Assembly (NCBI GenBank): GCA_035574295.1
Contig: DATLYX010000079.1
Coordinates: 1-24,442 of the forward strand
DNA from: PNAI01 sp035574295
GTDB taxonomy: Bacteria > Pseudomonadota > Alphaproteobacteria > Rhizobiales > Xanthobacteraceae
Reading direction: 5' to 3'
Length of the DNA stretch: 24,442 bases
The notes beneath the pieces are model-generated. The model saw only the letters and a list, made by a program, of their open reading frames with translations, made no database searches and was not told the origin of the DNA. This document shows, in pieces, positions 15,532 through 23,069 of this stretch. Within the stretch, counting starts at the first letter, position 1. Every line of letters begins with the position of its first letter. The translations under genes and the position numbers were made by a program.

Positions 15532-15560
15532 TTGCCTGCGTTCTGCCGAGCCGGTAAACC
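15532..15560 (+). promoter_or_regulatory. Candidate tRNA-Val promoter
   Basis: TTGCCT (15532-15537), 17 bp, TAAACC (15555-15560), ten bases before the first tRNA nucleotide. The -35 resembles that proposed for gltB; the -10 is weak at its 3' end. Confidence 0.45.
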
Positions 15561-15569
15561 GGACGTCGC

Positions 15570-15644
15570 GGGTGCGTAGCTCAGCGGAAGAGCACTACCT
15601 TGACATGGTAGGGGTCACAGGTTCGATCCCTGTCGCACCCACCA
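15570..15644 (+). tRNA. tRNA-Val (anticodon GAC)
   Basis: A complete cloverleaf of 75 nt including the encoded CCA. Acceptor arms GGGTGCG/CGCACCC, D-arm GCTC/GAGC, anticodon stem CTACC/GGTAG with loop TTGACAT (anticodon GAC), 5-nt variable loop, T-arm ACAGG-TTCGATC-CCTGT, discriminator A and CCA. It reads Val codons GUC and GUU. No integrase or att-like duplication is seen next to it. Confidence 0.97.
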
Positions 15645-15742
15645 TTCGCGCCCGCTATGGCCTCACGGGCGATTTGCCGCCTGAATTTTGCTGATCGCCT
15701 GTAGCGAACGCCGGGCTTTCCCGCGGGCTGGATTCTGCTTGC

Positions 15743-16051
15743 TCACCGCCGCAACACACGCTGGAAAAAGCCGGCGAGCAGCGCCCCTGCCACCACCAGC
15801 GCCGCGATCGGGATCGCGACCAAAAATGCCCCGATCAGGAGCGCCACGATCAGGATGGCAAGCGCGGCCCCGAGCAGAGCTACGAGCATCATGCCGAACG
15901 GCCCGATGCGGCCGATGTAGATCCGCTGATAGCCGCCGGCCTCTTCGTAGGCCGCATGCCGCGCCGCGCGGCGCAGCTCGTCCTCCGCGACGCGATCCGG
16001 CGGGATGATTTCCGGCTCGGAGCGCGGGCGTTCCGGTTCGATGCTCGACAT
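15743..16051 (-). CDS. Small two-helix membrane protein, hypothetical
   Basis: A 102-residue protein. The N-terminal half is charged and cytosolic-like (ELRRAARHAAYEEAGGYQRIYIGRIGPFG), followed by two hydrophobic segments (about 54-75 and 76-95: MMLVALLGAALAILIVALLIG and FLVAIPIAALVVAGALLAG) and a basic end FFQRVLRR. No domain is recognised. ATG 16051 has GAGGG close upstream (short spacing); TTG 16060 is an alternative. It lies 40 bp after the LLM oxidoreductase gene on the same strand and may be the last gene of that unit. Confidence 0.72.
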   Translation of the reverse strand: MSSIEPERPRSEPEIIPPDRVAEDELRRAARHAAYEEAGGYQRIYIGRIGPFGMMLVALLGAALAILIVALLIGAFLVAIPIAALVVAGALLAGFFQRVLRR

Positions 16052-16091
16052 TGCCCTCAAGTGGCGCGTTGGGCGCGCCGGCGCAAGGGCC

Positions 16092-17150
16092 TCAAAGCCC
16101 CGCGACCTTTGGCATCACCTCGCGCGCGAACAGTCGCATTGATCGCTCCGCGTGCTCCACGCGCATGGTCGAGGGCATGACCAGCAGCGAGGCCGAATCG
16201 ATGCCGCCCACTTTCTCGTTATAGTCGCGGATCATCCGCACGAGGTCGTCCGGCGTGCCGATCCAGCCCACGCCCTGGCCGATCTGGTTCTCGATCGTGT
16301 CGGAACTCACGTGCGCGATCATCTTGTCGTAGCCCGGATAGTCCTTGGTGCTCGCGCCGTGCATCCATTCCTTGGCCGCCTCGGCAAGCCCGCGCAAGTG
16401 CCCGTTGCCCGCAGGGATGCCCGCCGCATGCGCCTGCGCGCGCGTTTCCGCACAGCACATGATGAAGGAATTCATCACATGGCCCTTGCCCGGATGCCCC
16501 GCCGCGCGCCAGGCCTCGCGATAGGTGGCGATCAACGCGCGCATCTTTTCGGCTTCCAGCGGAATCGCCATCACGCTCGCGCCCATTGTGCCCGCAAGCG
16601 CGAAGGTCTCCGGCGTCGCGGTGGCGGCGATCCACAAGGGCGGGTGCGGCTTCTGCGTCGGGCGGGGCAGGGAGGTGACGTTGCGGAAGGAATGAAACTC
16701 ACCCTCCGACGACACATTCTCCTCGCTCAGGAGCAACTTGATCTGCGCGATGCCTTCGTTGAAACGCCGCCGGCTCTCGTCGAGGCTCACGCCGAACTGC
16801 GCGAATTCGTGCGGCAGGAACGCGCGCGCAAACCCCACTTCGAGCCGTCCGCCGGAAATGCCGTCGAGCATGCCGATCTCGCCGGCGAGTTTCAGCGGCG
16901 AGTTGAACGCCGGCAGCACCGCGCCGGTGATCAGCCGCGCGCGCTGCGTGCGCTGCGACACCGCGGTAAGAAACACGATCGGGTTCGGGCTGTAGCCGCC
17001 GTAGGGCTTGAAGTAATGCTCGACCTGGCGGATGTGCATATAGCCGAGCTCATCGGCGAGGCTTGCCAGGTGCAGCGCCTCGCGAAAGAACTGCTCGGCC
17101 GACTTCTGCGCCGGCGCCACGCAGGGGAAGAAATTCAATCCGAATTGCAC
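16092..17150 (-). CDS. LLM class flavin-dependent oxidoreductase
   Basis: A 352-residue luciferase-like monooxygenase (TIM barrel) that would use reduced FMN or a related flavin and O2. Family signs: N-terminal QFGLNFFP strand, EHYFKPYGGYSPNP (44-57), the LKLAGEIGMLDGISGGRLEVGFARAF segment (split by eye at about 85-110), PHPPLWIAATATPETFALAG, and a final GTPDDLV.MIRDY. It starts with GTG at 17150, 13 bp past the stop of the upstream transporter, with GGGG as a modest ribosome-binding site, so the two form an operon. The substrate is unknown; the neighbouring BT1 transporter could import a pterin- or flavin-like compound, but that is inference. Confidence 0.9.
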   Translation of the reverse strand: MQFGLNFFPCVAPAQKSAEQFFREALHLASLADELGYMHIRQVEHYFKPYGGYSPNPIVFLTAVSQRTQRARLITGAVLPAFNSPLKLAGEIGMLDGISGGRLEVGFARAFLPHEFAQFGVSLDESRRRFNEGIAQIKLLLSEENVSSEGEFHSFRNVTSLPRPTQKPHPPLWIAATATPETFALAGTMGASVMAIPLEAEKMRALIATYREAWRAAGHPGKGHVMNSFIMCCAETRAQAHAAGIPAGNGHLRGLAEAAKEWMHGASTKDYPGYDKMIAHVSSDTIENQIGQGVGWIGTPDDLVRMIRDYNEKVGGIDSASLLVMPSTMRVEHAERSMRLFAREVMPKVAGL

Positions 17151-17163
17151 GCCAACCCCGTCG

Positions 17164-18711
17164 TCAGTTCTTGGAAACGCGTCGTCCGAATAGGAGGATT
17201 GCCGCGATCGGCAGCATAAATCCGATCGCCACCACCCAGATCAGGAGCGGCCCGAGCTCCGCATAGTTGCCGCGCTCGACCGTAAAAATCTCGTTGAGGA
17301 ACTTGGTCTGCAGCGCGCCCGCGACCAGCGCCATGTTCATCAGCGAGGCCATCAGCGCAAACCAGGTGGCGCGCTGGCCGGCCGGCGCATAAAACGCGAT
17401 CAAGGTCAGAAGCGGCACCATGCTGAGCTGCTCGAATGGCGAGGCGGCGGCGGAGTTCACCAGCGTAATGGTGCGTGCGCCGAAGCCGAAATGCGCCTCG
17501 GTCCATTCGTGCAGGCCGTAGATCAGCCCGATATTGGGCAGCGACAGGATCGTGCCCGCCACCGCGATCCAGAACAACACGGTGGTTACGGGATATTCGG
17601 TGATCTGCTTGCTGAATATCCACATGGCCGAGATGGCGATGACGGCCGCGGTCTGCCGCAGCACGCCGTAGAATTCGGCGTCGAATTTCAGCACATCGAG
17701 CGTCCACCAGAAATAACCGTCGCCGACGGTGGGCGTGGCGCGGAACGCGAAGATGATGATGCTCGAATAAAGAATGGCGAGCCGCGTCTCTTTCGGCAGC
17801 GTGCGCGTCACCAGCACCAGCATGGTGCAGATCACCGTCATCGAGATCACGAACGTGAGTTCCTGCGCATAGGGCATTCCGCCGAGCGCGATCGTCAGCA
17901 CCGTGGCGCCGAAGGCGATGCCGCCGCCGAGGATGCGCCAGTCGATGGGGCGGCGCTCCGGCGGCCGCTTGCGGCGGACGAATACGCCGGTGATCGAGAT
18001 CAGCGGCACCAGCAGGCCGAGCAGGAACACGGTCTGCCGCGAGAACATGCCGGCGAGCAGGCCGGAGAGGCCGGCCACCGCCAGAATCCCGGCCGACAGC
18101 GACAGCCGCCCGAGCACCTGCACCATGCCGAGCTCCGCGCGCACCTCGTGCTCCGGCCGCGGCTGCCCGGCATCGTCGGTGCGATCGACCACTTCCGTGG
18201 ACATGGCGTCCGCCACCACGTCTTGGATCACCGTGCCGATCACGATCAGCATGGCGCCGAGGATGTAGAGTTGATTGGGATTGGCGAATGCGAGCCAGCC
18301 GCCCGCCGCGCCGGCGAGCGTCAAAAGACCGCTGGCCGTGAAGGTGGCGCCGATCAGCACATAGGCGGCGCGCTGCGAGCCGAAGATCGGCACGCAATCG
18401 ACCAGTTCCCCGAACACCATTTTGATCGTCCACGGCAGGCTGAGCCACACCGCGATGCCGGCGAGCTGCGCCGGCGACAGCGTGAGCGCCTCCTTCACCC
18501 ACATGTCGCGCGTCACGTCGATCACGCCGAGCGCGCCGTAGGCGAAATAGACCATCATCACCGGCAGATAGCGCAGCCGGAACGATCGGATCGGCCGCAG
18601 CAAATTCTCGGTCAAGATGGGCCGTATGCTTGATGTCGGCGGCGCGTGCGCAGCCACCGACTTTGTCGCGGGCGAGGCCGATTGCGTCGATTCAGTCATT
18701 GCGGGCGGCAT
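17164..18711 (-). CDS. BT1/folate-biopterin-type MFS transporter
   Basis: A 515-residue membrane protein with a cytosolic N-terminal stretch of about 45 residues and roughly 12 hydrophobic helices. LSLPWTIKMVFGELVDCVPIFG (split near 91-111) and DVVADAMSTEVV (164-175) match the pattern of the BT1 family (LPW.IK..FG..SD..PIFG and D.VADA), whose known members move folates and pteridines. Bacterial members are often uncharacterised, so the cargo is open. Starts at ATG 18711 or ATG 18699 are both possible; neither has a good Shine-Dalgarno. It is first in a unit with the LLM oxidoreductase and is divergent from the APC permease, with 90 bp between. Confidence 0.82.
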   Translation of the reverse strand: MPPAMTESTQSASPATKSVAAHAPPTSSIRPILTENLLRPIRSFRLRYLPVMMVYFAYGALGVIDVTRDMWVKEALTLSPAQLAGIAVWLSLPWTIKMVFGELVDCVPIFGSQRAAYVLIGATFTASGLLTLAGAAGGWLAFANPNQLYILGAMLIVIGTVIQDVVADAMSTEVVDRTDDAGQPRPEHEVRAELGMVQVLGRLSLSAGILAVAGLSGLLAGMFSRQTVFLLGLLVPLISITGVFVRRKRPPERRPIDWRILGGGIAFGATVLTIALGGMPYAQELTFVISMTVICTMLVLVTRTLPKETRLAILYSSIIIFAFRATPTVGDGYFWWTLDVLKFDAEFYGVLRQTAAVIAISAMWIFSKQITEYPVTTVLFWIAVAGTILSLPNIGLIYGLHEWTEAHFGFGARTITLVNSAAASPFEQLSMVPLLTLIAFYAPAGQRATWFALMASLMNMALVAGALQTKFLNEIFTVERGNYAELGPLLIWVVAIGFMLPIAAILLFGRRVSKN

Positions 18712-18801
18712 CCATGACTTGCATCAAACAAGATATCGCCAGCATGGTATCGTGCCGGCAACCGCTCTTAGCCTCACAGTTCCATCCCAGCAGTATTTGG
18801 C

Positions 18802-20079
18802 ATGGCGCTCAAACCCATTCTCGGCCCTGTGGAACTCACCTTCTACAGCGTCGGCGTCATCGTCGGAGCCGGCGTGTATTCGATTATCGGCGCCGCGGCG
18901 GGCCTGGCGCTGCAGGGCTTGTGGCTGAGTTTTGCGATTGGTGCCGGCGTTGCGCTGCTCACCGCTTTCTCCTACGCCGAAATGGCGACGTCCTACCCGC
19001 ATGCCGGTGCAGAATACATATACGTTCGCCGCGCTTGGCCCAAGGCCCATTGGCTCTCGTTCGGCATTGCCATGGTGATTCTGATTGGTGCGGCGGCGAG
19101 CTCCACGACGGTCGCCATCGCCTTCGGCGGCTATCTGCGCTTCTTTGTCGATGTTCCGCCGCTTTTGTCGGCGTTGTTCCTGCTGGCGGCCTGCACCGCG
19201 CTCAACATCTGGGGCGTGCGCGAGTCGAGCATGGCCAACATCATGTTCACTCTGATCGAGGTCGGGGGTCTGCTTTTCGTGGTTGCCGCCGGCCTGGCGC
19301 GCGAGAGCGGTCCGCCGCCACCGCCGGTTGAAGCGCAGCCTGCCATCCTGGCGGCGGCGGCGCTATTGTTTTTTGTTTTTCTCGGCTTCGAAGAGGTCGC
19401 CAATCTTACCGAAGAGGTGCGCAGGCCCGGCCGCGACATTCCGCTCGCGCTGTTTATCAGCATCGCGGTGACGACGGCGCTTTATGTGCTGGTGGCGCTT
19501 GCGGTGGTGCACATGGCCACGCCTGCCGAATTGGCGGCAAGCGAGGCGCCGCTGGCGACCGCAATGGAAAGGGTTTGGCCCAGCGCCGGCGGCATGCTCA
19601 GCGCGATCGCCCTGTTCGCCACCGCCAACACGGTTCTCATCACGTTGATCGCCGGATCGCGCCTGGCATTTTCCATGGCGCGCGACCGGGAAATCCACGA
19701 CGCTTTTGCACGTCTGTTGGACACGCGGCAGACGCCGTGGCTGGCTGCGATCCTGCTTTTCGTCATGTCGGCAATCCTGCTGCCGATCGGCAGCGTTCGT
19801 CTGCTTGCGGAAATGTCGTCATTTGCCGCGCTCATGGCATTTCTGGTGGTCAATCTGGCGCTCATCAGCCTACGCTATCAGCAGCCGCATCATGCGCGGC
19901 CATTTCGCGTTCCCGGCGCGATCGGCCGGCTGCCGGTGCTGCCCGTGCTGGCGATAGCGTCGATCCTGGTGTTGATGGTTCACTTCGACTGGCAGATCTA
20001 TCTTGCCGGCGCCGTCGCGATCGGACTGACCGCGGTCGCCTACGGCGTCCGGTGGGTCCTGCGCGCCGGGCCGACCTGA
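18802..20079 (+). CDS. APC-family amino acid permease
   Basis: A 425-residue inner-membrane transporter with about 12 hydrophobic segments. The APC hallmark GVIVGAGVYSIIG (18-30) forms the unwound part of TM1 that binds the amino-acid backbone; FSYAEMATSYPHAGAEYIYVRRA follows in TM2-TM3, and FFVFLGFEEVANLTEEVRRPGRDIP (split near 190-214) is the usual TM6-to-TM7 region. The short C-terminus has no regulatory domain. The specific amino acid or polyamine cannot be told. ATG 18802 precedes the conserved start, but I see no Shine-Dalgarno. It ends 30 bp before a palindromic repeat. Confidence 0.9.
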   Translation: MALKPILGPVELTFYSVGVIVGAGVYSIIGAAAGLALQGLWLSFAIGAGVALLTAFSYAEMATSYPHAGAEYIYVRRAWPKAHWLSFGIAMVILIGAAASSTTVAIAFGGYLRFFVDVPPLLSALFLLAACTALNIWGVRESSMANIMFTLIEVGGLLFVVAAGLARESGPPPPPVEAQPAILAAAALLFFVFLGFEEVANLTEEVRRPGRDIPLALFISIAVTTALYVLVALAVVHMATPAELAASEAPLATAMERVWPSAGGMLSAIALFATANTVLITLIAGSRLAFSMARDREIHDAFARLLDTRQTPWLAAILLFVMSAILLPIGSVRLLAEMSSFAALMAFLVVNLALISLRYQQPHHARPFRVPGAIGRLPVLPVLAIASILVLMVHFDWQIYLAGAVAIGLTAVAYGVRWVLRAGPT

Positions 20080-20108
20080 TCGGCTAAAGCAGGCTGACTT
20101 GAAATTGG

Positions 20109-20268
20109 CGTGTCCCGGGCGCAGCGCAGCACGGAGCGCAGTGAAGCGGAGCGGAGTGCTGCGCCGCAGACCCGGGACCGTTGTAGCTTCCGAATCTGAA
20201 ACGGTTCCGGAACTGCGGCGCATCACTCCGCGCTGGCCCGCTGCGTGCTGCACCGCGTACGGGACACG
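20109..20268. repeat. Composite palindromic intergenic repeat, copy C (diverged)
   Basis: A 160-bp relative of copies A and B, bounded by perfect 9-bp inverted ends CGTGTCCCG (20109-20117) and CGGGACACG (20260-20268). It shares the pattern CCCGGGCGCAGCGCAGC...GCGGAGCGGAGTGCTGCGCCGCAGACCCGGG (20115-20177) for the left palindrome, a core with CCGTTGTAG...GAAACGGTTCC, and a right palindrome. It sits between the convergent permease and MetE-like genes, the usual place for REP/BIME elements. Confidence 0.82.
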
Positions 20269-20289
20269 TCGATTTCATCGCATCTCGCT

Positions 20290-21435
20290 TTATTGCCAAA
20301 ACCGCCTTGTCGCGATCCGCGCCCCTTCCGCCATGGCCGCGAGCTTCGCCCACACCACGTCCGGATCGACCGCCGCCTGCCCGACCCAGGTGCCATAGCC
20401 GCAGTCGCTGCCGGCGATCACGTTCTCGCGCCCCACGAGTTTGGCGTAGCGCCCGATGCGTTGCGCGATCAATTCCGGATGCTCGATGAAGTTCGATTTC
20501 GACTCGATCACGCCGGGGATCAACACTTTGCCTTCAGGCAGCTTGACGCGCTCGAACAAGGCCCATTCGTGCGCGTGCCGCGGATTGGCCGCTTCGAGCG
20601 AGATCGCCGCCGGCCGCGCCAGAAACACGATGTCGATGATGTCGGCGAGCGGCACGTCGCAATGGTGCGGCCCCTCGTAGTTGCCCCAGCACAGATGCAT
20701 GCGGAGTCGTTCCGGCTTGATATTGCGCAGTGCATGATTGAGCGCCTCCACGTGCATGCGGATACGCTTGCGGAACTCGGCAAGGTCGAGGTCGGCATAT
20801 TGGATGTGCCGGCCCATGGCGAGGTCCGGGCAGTCGATCTGCAGCACGAATCCGGCCTCTGCCACCGCCTCGTATTCGTCGCGCATGGCTTCCGCGATCG
20901 CGTACAGATAGGTCTCGTGGTCCTTGTAGTAGTCGTTGCGGAAGAACAGCGACACCACGCCCGGCGATGCCGCGCTCAGAAACGCGCCCGTTGTTTTCAT
21001 TTCCGCGAGCGCGGCTTTGAGGTTGTCGATGTCCGCGCGGGCGGCAGCCGCATCGCGTACGCTGATCGGCCCGTTGCAGGCCGGCGTCTTGCGGCGCGAG
21101 CGGCCCGGATCGCCGAACACCCGTTTGGCGAGATTCGGAAAATCGACGAGGTCCTGATAGACGAACGTGTTCCCCGTGCCGCCGAAGCCGTTGAGCCGGT
21201 CCTTCACGTAAGTTGCATAGCTCGGCTTCGACATCTCGCCGTCGTTGACGATGTCGACGCCGGCGGCGACCTGTTTCTTGACCACTTCGGCGACGGCTTG
21301 GCGCACGCGCGCCGCAAGCGCCGCGCGGTCGATCGGCAGGCCCTCTTCCTTGGCGTACATCGCCTGAACGAGGTCGTCCGGCCGCGGCAGGCTGCCCGTG
21401 TGCGTGGTCAAAAATCTCTGGCTGCTTCGGTACAC
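20290..21435 (-). CDS. Short MetE-like zinc methyltransferase (cobalamin-independent methionine synthase C-terminal family)
   Basis: A 381-residue single-barrel protein related to the catalytic C-terminal half of MetE and to epoxyalkane:coenzyme M transferase-type enzymes. Substrate-side HTGSLPRP (about 12-19) and zinc ligands H247 and C249 (MHLCWGNYEGPHH), E281 (ISLEAA) and C345 (GSDCGYGTW) are visible. It lacks the MetE N-terminal half, so it is unlikely to be a full folate-dependent methionine synthase; it may move a methyl or alkyl group to a thiol. GTG 21435 is preferred over 21516 because GCGAGGGATC lies directly upstream and because conserved sequence begins ten residues later. It is convergent with the permease. 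Confidence 0.88.
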   Translation of the reverse strand: MYRSSQRFLTTHTGSLPRPDDLVQAMYAKEEGLPIDRAALAARVRQAVAEVVKKQVAAGVDIVNDGEMSKPSYATYVKDRLNGFGGTGNTFVYQDLVDFPNLAKRVFGDPGRSRRKTPACNGPISVRDAAAARADIDNLKAALAEMKTTGAFLSAASPGVVSLFFRNDYYKDHETYLYAIAEAMRDEYEAVAEAGFVLQIDCPDLAMGRHIQYADLDLAEFRKRIRMHVEALNHALRNIKPERLRMHLCWGNYEGPHHCDVPLADIIDIVFLARPAAISLEAANPRHAHEWALFERVKLPEGKVLIPGVIESKSNFIEHPELIAQRIGRYAKLVGRENVIAGSDCGYGTWVGQAAVDPDVVWAKLAAMAEGARIATRRFWQ

Positions 21436-21458
21436 GATCCCTCGCTGTCCTGCGATGA

Positions 21459-21671
21459 TTAACCCACTGACTGAAAAAAGATTTCCGGGGCAGCGCTGCG
21501 CATCGCGGCAGGGCACCTGCCTTGCCGCCCCTGTGTCACCTCGTCGCGGTTGTCCATGACACTAAGCGCTGAGCGTTTGGTGCGGTCGGGGTCGGCGATG
21601 TTGTTGCACAGCAACCACACCGCTGCGGGAATTGCCATAAGCCATTCCAATATCTTGCCGTTGCTATCCAC
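21459..21671 (-). CDS. Possible 70-residue protein (doubtful)
   Basis: The gap 21436-21752 holds one small frame, MDSNGKILEWLMAIPAAVWLL..., with a hydrophobic stretch near residues 10-24 and a polar tail. It starts 9 bp from the CtrA-type box and has no clear ribosome-binding site. Nothing is recognised. It could equally be the untranslated leader of the MetE-like gene. Confidence 0.2.
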   Translation of the reverse strand: MDSNGKILEWLMAIPAAVWLLCNNIADPDRTKRSALSVMDNRDEVTQGRQGRCPAAMRSAAPEIFFQSVG

Positions 21672-21680
21672 AATGCGTCA

Positions 21681-21695
21681 TTAATGATAAATTAA
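21681..21695. promoter_or_regulatory. Perfect CtrA-type box (TTAA-N7-TTAA)
   Basis: TTAA (21681-21684), TGATAAA, TTAA (21692-21695) is an exact match to the full CtrA recognition pattern of alphaproteobacteria. It sits 57 bp upstream of the secreted cysteine-rich protein start, where CtrA would overlap a -35 region, and 10 bp upstream of the doubtful minus-strand frame. I noticed no other full match in the window. Confidence 0.5.
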
Positions 21696-21752
21696 TCATG
21701 GTCATCGAATCGTGGACTTTTTGGTCATCGGTTCAAAGGGGAGCTCAAGACG

Positions 21753-22019
21753 ATGATGAAAACGACCTCGAAATTCCTATTGGCGGGCGCCTTTGCGGCT
21801 CTGGTGGTCGCGATCTCCGCCGCCCCGTCTGAGGCCGGGAGGGCGAAGAGGACGGCGGCTGCAACGCCGGCCTGTCAGCCCCTGACCTACTGCGCGACCA
21901 ATTGCGCAAACGGCTGGTGCACCGTCTACCAGTGCGGTTTCGACGGCAAATACTACCAGTCGATCCTGCCGCCGGTTTGCGCGCAGGGGCTCTGCGTCAA
22001 CGTGCAGAAGAAGTGCTGA
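21753..22019 (+). CDS. Secreted cysteine-rich miniprotein, hypothetical
   Basis: An 88-residue protein with a clear signal peptide (MMKTTSK, then FLLAGAFAALVVAISAAPSEA, cleavage after SEA at about residue 28). The mature part of about 60 residues has eight cysteines at 41, 47, 51, 56, 61, 76, 81 and 88, the last at the C-terminus, consistent with four disulfides in the periplasm or outside the cell. It also has several Tyr and Trp residues and a basic start (GRAKR). I do not recognise a family. GGGGAG lies nine bases before ATG 21753. It is a single-gene unit with a strong terminator and a CtrA-type box upstream. Confidence 0.8.
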   Translation: MMKTTSKFLLAGAFAALVVAISAAPSEAGRAKRTAAATPACQPLTYCATNCANGWCTVYQCGFDGKYYQSILPPVCAQGLCVNVQKKC

Positions 22020-22061
22020 CCAGTCCTCGGTTCAGGCCTCTCTGAACGCCTCACCGATATT

Positions 22062-22111
22062 CGCCGTGCCTCCGAATCGTCCGCAGCCGGAGGCACGGCG
22101 ACGCTTTTTTT
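22062..22111 (+). terminator. Rho-independent terminator after the cysteine-rich gene
   Basis: A 13-bp perfect stem CGCCGTGCCTCCG (22062-22074) with CGGAGGCACGGCG (22088-22100), 13-nt loop, then ACGC and seven T residues (22105-22111). A smaller hairpin GTTCAG/CTGAAC precedes it at 22030-22046. Confidence 0.9.
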
Positions 22112-22132
22112 GCGCGGTGATCGGCTCGCGCA

Positions 22133-22161
22133 TTGACTTGGCCCGCGCGCATTCTTAAGGG
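22133..22161 (+). promoter_or_regulatory. Candidate rpmJ promoter
   Basis: TTGACT (22133-22138), exactly 17 bp, TAAGGG (22156-22161): near-consensus -35 with a partial -10. Predicted transcript start near 22168, about 40 nt before rpmJ. Confidence 0.5.
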
Positions 22162-22209
22162 TTTGCCCGATCGAGCCCCGGCAAGGGCCCGGCCACTGGG
22201 AAGCCGCCC

Positions 22210-22335
22210 ATGAAAGTCCGCAATTCGTTGAAATCGCTGCGCGGTCGCCACCGCGACAACCGGATCGTCCGCCGCAAGGGCCGCGTCTATGTGATCAACA
22301 AGACGCTGCGCCGCTACAAGGCGCGGCAGGGCTAA
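22210..22335 (+). CDS. rpmJ: 50S ribosomal protein L36
   Basis: A 41-residue, strongly basic protein beginning MKVRNSLKSLRGRHRDN and ending in KARQG. This is the cysteine-free form of L36 common in alphaproteobacteria (like E. coli YkgO), which does not use the CxxC...H zinc ribbon. It binds 23S rRNA in the large subunit. GGGAAG precedes the ATG with normal spacing. It stands alone with its own promoter candidate, outside the ribosomal-protein operons. Confidence 0.96.
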   Translation: MKVRNSLKSLRGRHRDNRIVRRKGRVYVINKTLRRYKARQG

Positions 22336-22396
22336 GGCGCCGGCCCAATTCCGTCGAAATTTCGGCCTTCAGTGGCGGGACTTTTCTGCCGGCGCC
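22336..22396. repeat. Inverted repeat between rpmJ and the TPR gene
   Basis: GGCGCCGGC (22336-22344) directly after the rpmJ stop is complementary to GCCGGCGCC (22388-22396); the 43-nt interior holds the palindrome CGAAATTTCG. It may fold at the 3' end of rpmJ mRNA. There is no T-run, so it is not a typical intrinsic terminator. Confidence 0.5.
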
Positions 22397-22418
22397 CGAA
22401 GGTTTAACATTTTACACC

Positions 22419-23069
22419 ATGGCACCGCGAATTGCCGCTCTCTCCGTTACCGCCGCCATAATCGCTGCGGGTTTTGTCGCGCCCGTCTCTGCGCAGACCG
22501 GCCCCGCGCCGCTGCAGCCTGATCCGCCGTCCGCCATCGCGCCCATGCAGCCGCCGAGCGACTTGCCCAAGCCGCAACGCGGTGACCGCGTGCGCAATCT
22601 CGATTTTCTGTTTGATGCCTTGAAGGCGGCGCCCGACGACGCCAGTGCCAAGGCGGTGGAGGATCGCATCTGGGCGCTGTGGCTTGCCTCCGGCAGCGAT
22701 ACGGCGAACCTCTTGATGAGCCGCGTCAAGGCCGCCGTCGAGGCGCAGGATCTCGATCTGGCGATCAAGCTGCTCACGGCGATCATCGAGCTCAAGCCGG
22801 ATTACGTCGAGGCCTGGAACCGGCGCGCCACCATTTACTACATGAAGCGTGAATTCGGCGCCTCGCTTGCCGACATCCGCCAGGTGCTGGCGCGCGAGCC
22901 GCGCCACTTCGGCGCCATCTCCGGGCTCGGCATGATCCTGCAGGAATTCGGCGACGAGAAGAACGCGCTCGAAGTGTTCCGCCGGGCGCTCGCCATCCAT
23001 CCGCGCCTGCCGAAGATCCCCGAACTGGTCAAGCAGCTTTCCGAGAAGGTGGAAGGCCGGGATATTTGA
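22419..23069 (+). CDS. Exported tetratricopeptide-repeat protein
   Basis: A 216-residue protein with a signal peptide (ALSVTAAIIAAGFVAPVSA, cleaved after VSA near residue 25), a Pro-rich linker (26-55), then helical repeats: a degenerate unit near 62-90, then TPR-like units around 100-133 (DLDLAIKLLTAIIELKPDYVEAWNRRATIYY), 136-167 and 170-203 (GDEKNALEVFRRALAIHP). Such proteins are periplasmic scaffolds for protein contacts. The ATG at 22419 starts the signal peptide; no Shine-Dalgarno is seen. The partner is unknown. Confidence 0.88.
   Translation: MAPRIAALSVTAAIIAAGFVAPVSAQTGPAPLQPDPPSAIAPMQPPSDLPKPQRGDRVRNLDFLFDALKAAPDDASAKAVEDRIWALWLASGSDTANLLMSRVKAAVEAQDLDLAIKLLTAIIELKPDYVEAWNRRATIYYMKREFGASLADIRQVLAREPRHFGAISGLGMILQEFGDEKNALEVFRRALAIHPRLPKIPELVKQLSEKVEGRDI

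Noticed and set aside
15570..15644. tRNA-Val as an integration site for a genomic island
   Set aside because: No integrase, no repeated tRNA 3' end and no change in gene type on either side within the window.
15503..15694. A 63-codon frame over the tRNA gene
   Set aside because: It runs through the complete tRNA-Val and has no ribosome-binding site.
18630..19331. A 233-codon plus-strand frame overlapping the permease
   Set aside because: It is a shifted shadow of the APC permease gene and contains Arg/Cys-rich sequence without membrane pattern.
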